Shown here: piece after piece, positions 58,801-64,000 of the stretch
Numbering within the stretch: position 1 is the stretch's first letter
Layout of the letters: each line of letters opens with the position of its first letter
From: Candidatus Zhuqueibacterota bacterium
Lineage (GTDB): Bacteria > Zhuqueibacterota > Zhuqueibacteria > Oceanimicrobiales > Oceanimicrobiaceae
Reading direction: 5' to 3'
Assembly (NCBI GenBank): GCA_029261995.1
Contig: JAJDAF010000022.1
Location: forward strand, 1 to 64,000
Length of the DNA stretch: 64,000 nucleotides
The notes under the pieces: model-generated
What the model was told of the DNA's origin: nothing
Databases searched by the model: none
Seen by the model: only the letters and a program-made list of their open reading frames with translations
Position numbers and translations under genes: made by a program

Positions 58801-60624
58801 CGCGTTCTCAATGAAGGAGTTCAGGCGGCAGTCGGCTCGCGCCTCGGCTACTACTTGTCCGAAGACAGGAACATCACCACAGCAGATTCGCGCATCGGAG
58901 ATGATAGTGTTACGCCTCTAGCTCCGGGGGAGGGTGACGCCGAGAGTCTGACTGTGAACCTGTCCACGGTCGTGGCCAGGCCGGTCTTCGACGTAAGTCA
59001 GAGTCAGTATATTGGCCTGATTAGTGACTACCGTGACGAGGTAGTCGAGTCGAATGAGGACGACAACACCGCAGTTTTTGAGCCGGCCATCGATGTCAAT
59101 TGCCCCACAGACAATGGCTCCATTCAACCGCTGGCGCCGGACGCTGTTGCCTGCGGCGCGGAGTTCTATCTGCCGATCATTGTCGGCGATCCCGTACAGG
59201 TGACTGACCTGTTTGGCGTCAGTTTCGATCTGGATTATCCAACAGAGTTTGTGAATTTTGTGAGTGCACAGTTGACCGGTCCGGTTGGCTCCTCACCGAA
59301 TTTACTCGGCGATGACCTGATTTTTTTCAACAACGTCGATGATGCAGCCGGAAAGGTTTCCGTGGGACTGAGCAGGAAATCGGGCGGCGGCGTGACGGGT
59401 TCAGGCCCCGTGGTCTGGTTTAGGTTCACCAGCTCGGCAGACATTCCCGACTTCATCGATGCCATCTGGTCTCTTACCAACGTTGCCGCCACAGATGAGA
59501 ATGGCGCCCGCCTGCGCTTGTTGCCGGCAAACGACACCACCCGCGTCGAGTGCAATCTGTGTGTCGTCTGGCCCGGGGATGCCAACAATGACGGCATCGT
59601 CACCGCAGCCGATGTTTTGCCATTAGGCGTTCATTTTGGTCGAACTGGGCCTGAGCGTTCCGGGGCTTCGTTGAGCTGGACTCCACAGACTGTGACTTGC
59701 TGGGATCCTGAGAGAGCAACATTCGCGGATGGCGACGGCAATGGGCGTGTCAGTTCTGCGGATGTCTTGCCTATCGGCCTGAATTTCGGCAAGACGCACT
59801 CGGCGCCAACACCGCGACCGGATCTTACTTCCGCTGCCAACCACTTTGGCAAACAAGCATCATCCACTTTCGATGCGGCCGGAATCGCGCAGACACCAAC
59901 GATTCAAGCCGAGGTTTCTGGCACTTCGGGAGACACGATTGTCGTGAATATTCTGGTTTCTGAGGTCACGGAGCTGTTTGGCGTGGCTTTCGATCTGGTC
60001 TACGGGACAGATAATGACGCCATCAGCGCGCTGTCGGTAGAAGCTGATCCATTTTTTGGCAACGACCTGATTTTTCTCCCAACTATCAACACGGCCTCGA
60101 AGACGGTCAGTGTCGGCATGAGCAGAAAACCGGGACAGGGCGGCGTGACGGGAGGTGGCGTTGTCGCAACAGCTTTCTTTGGCGGATTTGAAGCGGTGAC
60201 CGAGAAGACGGTCGTGACCTTCACGCTGTCCAACCCTGCTGCCAACGACCCGATCGGCGAGACCATCAGTCTAACGATTGCAGACTCGGATTCGTTGATC
60301 ATCGACCCAGTGTCGAGTGTTCGTGAACTCGGCGGGCAGGTTCCGGAATCGTTCGCGCTGCTGCAGAACTATCCGAATCCCTTCAACCCGGAGACGGCGA
60401 TTGACTTCCAGATTCCACGGGATTCCCGTGTCGTGCTGACCATTTACGACATCCTCGGCAACCAGGTTCGGACGCTCGTTGACGAGCAGAAGTCCGCCGG
60501 TCGCTACCAGGCTGTTTGGGATGGCCGCGATAACGCCGGGCGCTTGCTTTCCAGTGGCATTTACATTTATAAACTGGAGGCAGGTGGCCACGCATCGGTG
60601 AAGAAGATGAGCTTCGTCAAGTAA
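55831..60624 (+). CDS. Large secreted CARDB-repeat protein with cohesin- and dockerin-like modules (paralogue 2)
   Basis: 1597 residues. Signal peptide, then GRAVLKVVVDKDGKISVFD. A low-complexity linker runs to ~180. Seven CARDB repeats of ~115-125 residues follow (each opening (P/S)NLTxDxxxTxWxF and ending GWxxDxxxxVxExxExDN). Next is a cohesin-like domain (AEFYLPIIVGDPVQVTDLFGVSFDL), then two dockerin-type calcium repeats (GDANNDGIVTAADVLPLG, DGDGNGRVSSADVLPIG) and a second cohesin-like domain (VTELFGVAFDLVYG). The FlgD-type sorting domain ends it (YPNPFNPETAIDF...SGIYIYKLEAGG). A surface or matrix adhesin-scaffold is likely; it is followed by a terminator. Confidence 0.88.
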   Translation: MKKGILFLLLLFCTVQPILAQKGRAVLKVVVDKDGKISVFDIRDEQQVTATTSKRSGKAIGEHILNADDPQAIAAAKALLETGNLQSGGSVAGQMQEAGAKSQGELLPDGSQPSAEPGSVRLASAQTAGDRGESGATLSLGNSVVSGFALPANDLASGPVVAASGLDLIQSGGVSGGAGSPNLTLSEASFTWAFESCTLTFNETIINETDGDAGAFEIGYYLSQDTNIEPSDIRVERRAMEALAGGTSVANETVVDLSLFTSEMLPNGSYYVGWIIDPENDIEEANEDDNEFIGMVDGQEGAINLNCVGAMPNLTFDFDRTSWELRVRDDEFRLELDTRVINSGTEEAGSSRLAYFLSADTVISDADCLLGDDDVKSLDPGEHSSENIKVDLCEAACEPGVWYVGWICDADQEVEESNEEDNTAVSAAEGATTGERTSIPVFCPGKLSNLTLDPDSTNWTFDSGSCTLDLKTRVINTGVSIAGSSRLGYFLSTDIEIDTTDSRIGEAQLAAIPVASFHDTTFSASFDTLVGVPEFEQHGVFYLGWIVDYKEQVPEADEGDNHFISTAPIQCLDPNASPNLTLDLGNSSWFFDASTCTVQMRSRVINSGTATSGTSRLGYYLSEDTSIERIHDSRIGEDFVEALTASGFSDETFAADLTTVSGVPAFDPHGVFYLGWIVDYKDEVAESNEGDNRFVSNRTVNCPAPTGPNLAFDFSRTTWEFNPQSRVLRLKARVTNLGDLPAASSELGYYLSDDPEISTADCFIGDDGVSQLAPGAHDDETFSRILCNASCGEGTWYIGWICDFKDEVEESDETDNTAISSADGDSGGEPATIALDCTDPNLTLDLDNTDWQFAPGTCLLEIRTRVVNAGNQLAGSSRLGYYLSEDSRIRTTDHRIGQDNVGELDIGEVSNETFSADLNTVTGIPEFDRHGAFYLGWIVDYRDQVVESDEDDNRAHSENTLTCGLPNLVIDGNATTATFDAETCTLEVATRVLNEGVQAAVGSRLGYYLSEDRNITTADSRIGDDSVTPLAPGEGDAESLTVNLSTVVARPVFDVSQSQYIGLISDYRDEVVESNEDDNTAVFEPAIDVNCPTDNGSIQPLAPDAVACGAEFYLPIIVGDPVQVTDLFGVSFDLDYPTEFVNFVSAQLTGPVGSSPNLLGDDLIFFNNVDDAAGKVSVGLSRKSGGGVTGSGPVVWFRFTSSADIPDFIDAIWSLTNVAATDENGARLRLLPANDTTRVECNLCVVWPGDANNDGIVTAADVLPLGVHFGRTGPERSGASLSWTPQTVTCWDPERATFADGDGNGRVSSADVLPIGLNFGKTHSAPTPRPDLTSAANHFGKQASSTFDAAGIAQTPTIQAEVSGTSGDTIVVNILVSEVTELFGVAFDLVYGTDNDAISALSVEADPFFGNDLIFLPTINTASKTVSVGMSRKPGQGGVTGGGVVATAFFGGFEAVTEKTVVTFTLSNPAANDPIGETISLTIADSDSLIIDPVSSVRELGGQVPESFALLQNYPNPFNPETAIDFQIPRDSRVVLTIYDILGNQVRTLVDEQKSAGRYQAVWDGRDNAGRLLSSGIYIYKLEAGGHASVKKMSFVK

Positions 60625-60640
60625 GTTCTATTGCATCATG

Positions 60641-60680
60641 CAGCTCCCGGCGGGCCTGTTCGGGAGCTGTATTCTTTCTT
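60641..60680 (+). terminator. Rho-independent terminator
   Basis: CAGCTCCCG (60641-60649) and CGGGAGCTG (60661-60669) form a perfect 9-bp stem, followed by the T-rich TATTCTTTCTT. It is 17 bp after the stop of CARDB paralogue 2. Confidence 0.85.
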
Positions 60681-61050
60681 GCCCGCCAACTGGCTCCCGC
60701 CGATGGTGTTTGAAATATTATTTCCAACAGAGAGAAATGACGCCTTCGGGCTCTCCATAATAGTAAGATGGACTGGTAGCGACTTGTAGTTTCCCTGGCT
60801 CCGACAGTCCACCCACAGTTTCTATAACAGGGTCATGTTTTGCACGGCAAGCCGATTAGGTAAGACAGCGTCCAATTTTTGCGGGACGCGTGTCGTTGCC
60901 AGCGCGAGTCCTGGGTTTCCTGATGCTGTTTGCAATATTAGCGCGAGGGGCGTTCCGCAGCCTTCGCAACCTGTGATTGGAGGTGATACCCAACCAACAT
61001 GCTTTCCATTCTTAATCTACTGGTTCCGTTACCAAAAAAAGTAGGGAGAA
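60681..61050. other. Intergenic region before CARDB paralogue 3
   Basis: No supportable gene. It should hold the promoter of the next paralogue; no clear elements were picked. Confidence 0.3.
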
Positions 61051-64000
61051 ATGATGAAGAAAGGACTATTTTTGATCATCGTCCTGCTGGCCATGACATC
61101 CATGTTGTTAGGGCAGGAGGGACAGGCTGTACTGAAAATTGTTGTCGATGACAACGGCAACGTCGCGGTGTTCGACATGCAAGGCAACCCTGTCGGCCAG
61201 GGCAACCTTACTGACCAGAACAAAGTGCTGGATGACTTGCTCAATTCTGATTCGCCGGAGGCCGAAGCCTACCGCAACTCTCTCGAGGGTGAAGGGGTCT
61301 TGACCCAAGGAGGTTCGGCCGATGCGGAAAAGGCAGGAGCACAAATGACGCCGGATCAGAAGTTTTATATCCTTCAGGACCTGCAAACTTCAGATGACCC
61401 GGCCGCAGCGGCCTATCGCGAGAACCTGCAAAGCAGCGGACTCATTTCTGGGGGAGTGGAGTTGTCCATCGGTGACAACCAGGATTCGTCTCAATTCATT
61501 CGAGGCAACGCCGTCTCTGACGATGCGGTTGAGATGCAAGAACAGACAGAGGATGAAACGGGAGGCGGCGGTAGCCCGCCAGAGAGTTCAGCGGATGACG
61601 ATGAGCAGGCCAATGTCCCTGGCGCCGATCAAGCGTCAACGGTTAACCTGATGTTTACTTCTTCGCAGTGGACTTGGTCTAGTTCAAGCTGCACCCTCCG
61701 CATGCAATCGACCGTGAAGAATGCCGGCAGCACGTCTTCGGCAGCGTGTCGTCTGGGCTACTATCTCACTTCAAACACGAATCTCACCACCGCCGATCCA
61801 TTTCTCGGATACCAGACCATTCCCGGGCTCAACCCCAACGCAAGTGTCAACCGGGACGCGACCTTCAACCTGTCCACCGCGGTTTCAGTACCTCAGTTTA
61901 GCCGCACGGGGACCTATTATTTCGGCTGGTACCTCGACTATCAGAACGTAGTGGCTGAGACAAACGAGGGCGACAACCGGTTGATCAGCTATCAAAATGG
62001 GTCGCCAAAAAACTGGACGTTCAATTGCCAGGTTGGTGGCACGCCGAACCTGCGGATCGATGTGGCGAACACAAGCTATGAGTATGATAACGTCACCAAG
62101 GTGCTCAAGCTCAAGACTCGTGTAAAAAATTTCGGCGATGGACCTGCAGGTGGTTCTTCCAAGTTGGTTTACTATCTTTCGCCGGATCAGGTCATTACAA
62201 AGAATGTTGACTGCGCCATAGGCGATGACGGCGTGGGCAACCTTGCCGCAGGTGCTTGGGAGGACAATACTTTCTCTCGTATCATTTGTAACGCCAGTTG
62301 CGGGCCGGGCGTCTGGTATGTTGGCTGGATTTGCGATGTCAACAACACGGTGCACGAATCCAATGAAAATGACAACACGGCGCACAGTGGCGGCACGATT
62401 AACATGACCTGCGAGCCACCGCCGAACCTGACGCTCGATGGCGGCCACACCAACTGGAGTTTCAATCCAAACACATGCCTGTTGCAGATCAATTCACGGG
62501 TGATCAACAATGGCCAGGGCTCAGCGGTGGAATCCTGGTTGGGTTACTACTTATCGACCAACACTGATATTCGAACCAGCGACCATCGAATCGCCAACGA
62601 TCGGGTCAAGCCACTCCCGCGTAACGATTTCAGTGACGAATCCGAAACCATCGATTTGAATACGGTAACAGGTGTGCCGTCTTTTGACCGACATGGCACC
62701 TATTATCTCGGTTGGATTGTCGATTACAAAAAGCAAGTGACCGAGTCAAATGAAGGAGACAATGCGTTGCGCAGCAACACGACCATTCGCTGCCCGGACA
62801 ATCAAGCTCCGAATTTGACTCTGGATTTGCAGAATTCAAACTGGCAGTATGATCCCAACAGTTGCATACTGACGATTGACAGCCGGGTGATTAACGTCGG
62901 CACGGCGCATGCCGGGACCTCCCGGCTCGGGTACTATCTATCCACCGACACCAACATCGTGCCGGGTTCGGACTCCCGAATCGGCGACGACGGGATCAGC
63001 GGGCTGAACCCGGGTCAGTGGAACGATGAGCACTTCTCGGCTGACTTGAATACCGTGGGCGGGTCACCACCCTTCAGCCCGTCAGGCTCCTACTACGTCG
63101 GTTGGTACTGCGACTACCGTTTTGAGGTCAATGAGTCAAACGAGGGCGACAACGCCTTTTTCGGGAATCGCATGATTTCCTGTGGCGGCGGCCCGAACCT
63201 CACAATCGATCCAAACAACAGTAGCGCAAACTACAACAATTGCATTTTGACGATCAACACCAGAGTCGTCAATTCGGGTTCCGCCGGCGCCGGCGCCTCC
63301 CGCCTTGGCTACTACTTGTCGTCGGACATGAACATCTCCACTTCCGACTCCCGGTTCGGGGATGACGGCGTTAGCAGTTTGCCAGCCGGCAGCGGCAGCA
63401 ACGAGAACCTGACGGTAGACCTGCGCTCTGTCACGGGGTCGCCGCCATTCAACAAGAATGGTACTTATTACGCAGGGCTCATCGGTGACTACCTGAACCA
63501 GGTGGCTGAGACCAATGAAGGAGACAACACGGCCCTTTTCCGGCCGGCGATTGTTCTTCAGTGTGGCGCACAGGCCGGATCCATCCGCCCGGACGCTCCT
63601 GAGACGGTTAGCTGTGGCACAAAGTTTTACGTGCCGATCGTCGTCGGTGATCCGACAGCCGTAGCTGACCTGTTCGGTGTGGCATTTGACTTGCACTATC
63701 CGACGACTTTTCTGGATTTTGCGGGCGCTCAGATTACTGATCCCAACGGCGGCGTTGCCAATTTTCTCGGTAACGATCTGATCTTTTTGGATACGCCGAA
63801 TGACCCAGCCGGACTTGTCAGTATCGGGATTTCCAGAAAAAGTGGCGGTGGCGTGAGCGGCAGCGGTCCGGTTGTTTGGATTGCCTTTGAGAGTTCAGCC
63901 AACACTCCTGACCCGACCGAGGTCGTCTGGTCTCTGAATAATATTTCCGCGACGGACGCTGACGGCAATACTCTCACGCTCGTTCCGGAGGTGGACAGAA
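61051..64000 (+). CDS. Secreted CARDB-repeat protein, cut by the window end (paralogue 3)
   Basis: The frame is open from ATG 61051 (or 61054; GGGAGAA upstream) to the last base, at least 983 residues, so the gene is incomplete. Signal peptide (FLIIVLLAMTSMLLG-QEG), then GQAVLKIVVDDNGNVAVFD, nearly the same as in the two preceding paralogues. Two short related segments follow (SDSPEAEAYRNSLEGEG and SDDPAAAAYRENLQSSG), then an acidic linker. Five CARDB domains come next, the second of the Cys-containing kind (IICNASCGPGVWYVGWICD). A cohesin-like domain begins near residue 850 (TKFYVPIVVGDPTAVADLFGVAFDL). By analogy a dockerin-like region and sorting domain should lie beyond the window. Confidence 0.88.
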   Translation, partial: MMKKGLFLIIVLLAMTSMLLGQEGQAVLKIVVDDNGNVAVFDMQGNPVGQGNLTDQNKVLDDLLNSDSPEAEAYRNSLEGEGVLTQGGSADAEKAGAQMTPDQKFYILQDLQTSDDPAAAAYRENLQSSGLISGGVELSIGDNQDSSQFIRGNAVSDDAVEMQEQTEDETGGGGSPPESSADDDEQANVPGADQASTVNLMFTSSQWTWSSSSCTLRMQSTVKNAGSTSSAACRLGYYLTSNTNLTTADPFLGYQTIPGLNPNASVNRDATFNLSTAVSVPQFSRTGTYYFGWYLDYQNVVAETNEGDNRLISYQNGSPKNWTFNCQVGGTPNLRIDVANTSYEYDNVTKVLKLKTRVKNFGDGPAGGSSKLVYYLSPDQVITKNVDCAIGDDGVGNLAAGAWEDNTFSRIICNASCGPGVWYVGWICDVNNTVHESNENDNTAHSGGTINMTCEPPPNLTLDGGHTNWSFNPNTCLLQINSRVINNGQGSAVESWLGYYLSTNTDIRTSDHRIANDRVKPLPRNDFSDESETIDLNTVTGVPSFDRHGTYYLGWIVDYKKQVTESNEGDNALRSNTTIRCPDNQAPNLTLDLQNSNWQYDPNSCILTIDSRVINVGTAHAGTSRLGYYLSTDTNIVPGSDSRIGDDGISGLNPGQWNDEHFSADLNTVGGSPPFSPSGSYYVGWYCDYRFEVNESNEGDNAFFGNRMISCGGGPNLTIDPNNSSANYNNCILTINTRVVNSGSAGAGASRLGYYLSSDMNISTSDSRFGDDGVSSLPAGSGSNENLTVDLRSVTGSPPFNKNGTYYAGLIGDYLNQVAETNEGDNTALFRPAIVLQCGAQAGSIRPDAPETVSCGTKFYVPIVVGDPTAVADLFGVAFDLHYPTTFLDFAGAQITDPNGGVANFLGNDLIFLDTPNDPAGLVSIGISRKSGGGVSGSGPVVWIAFESSANTPDPTEVVWSLNNISATDADGNTLTLVPEVDR

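Overview
This window looks like the chromosome of an uncultured or little-studied Gram-negative bacterium of the FCB / KSB1-Calditrichota kind. The main reason is that several large secreted proteins end in the FlgD-like sorting domain with the signature YPNPFNPxT. TonB-dependent, FadL-type and TolC-type outer-membrane proteins, lipoproteins and multiheme cytochromes support a diderm with respiratory metabolism. The taxonomic call is inference; no rRNA or tRNA gene was found.

Layout. 0-1.8 kb: two AT-rich genes (a zinc-motif membrane protein and a receiver domain with a long insertion), each followed by an attC-like structure. 2.1-12.3 kb: L-serine dehydratase, a complete RND efflux operon (TolC/MFP/RND), a DUF2892 protein, an OsmC protein, a membrane protein preceded by a heptamer repeat, and a membrane-bound AraC regulator. 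12.6-15.8 kb: a 20-bp minisatellite, then the remnant of an integron integrase followed by AT-rich cassette-like genes (DUF1801, methyltransferase, B3-like metallo-hydrolase) with a well-formed attC site. Together with the left end this reads as a decayed chromosomal integron.

16.1-24.3 kb: one minus-strand redox module. It comprises a PAS/sigma-54 activator, a TPR-like protein, a histidine kinase with c-type heme motifs, a membrane-anchored receiver fused to a glycine-cleavage-H-like domain, a five-heme cytochrome, a Tat-exported 16-Cys ferredoxin, an NrfD-type quinone-interacting membrane subunit and a 46-residue membrane protein. A good -24/-12 promoter with an upstream perfect dyad sits at its head.

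24.4-29 kb: a BIG2/DM13 lipoprotein plus an outer-membrane protein lie between two copies of a diverged ~160-bp repeat, followed by a sorted secreted protein. 29.4-35.9 kb: a sulfur-handling operon (MerR-type regulator, sulfide:quinone oxidoreductase, DUF1641, DsrC, DsrE, FadL-type porin, periplasmic protein). 35.9-44.7 kb: an ABC exporter with two DUF3526 permeases, ATPase, NEW3-like and PDZ proteins. It diverges from a two-component system, with three 10-bp-phased AGTGTTA repeats between them. 44.7-53.3 kb: a 1025-residue cohesin/HYDIN-like/beta-propeller protein, then TonB receptor - YfiR - hybrid kinase. 54-64 kb: three tandem paralogous CARDB-repeat secreted proteins, the last cut by the window end.

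Two assemblies seem most worth follow-up. One is the heme-kinase / receiver-H-protein / cytochrome-ferredoxin-NrfD module, which appears to couple redox sensing to an electron-transfer complex under sigma-54 control. The other is the integron, whose integrase was reduced to 71 codons by an in-frame deletion that joins its two ends.
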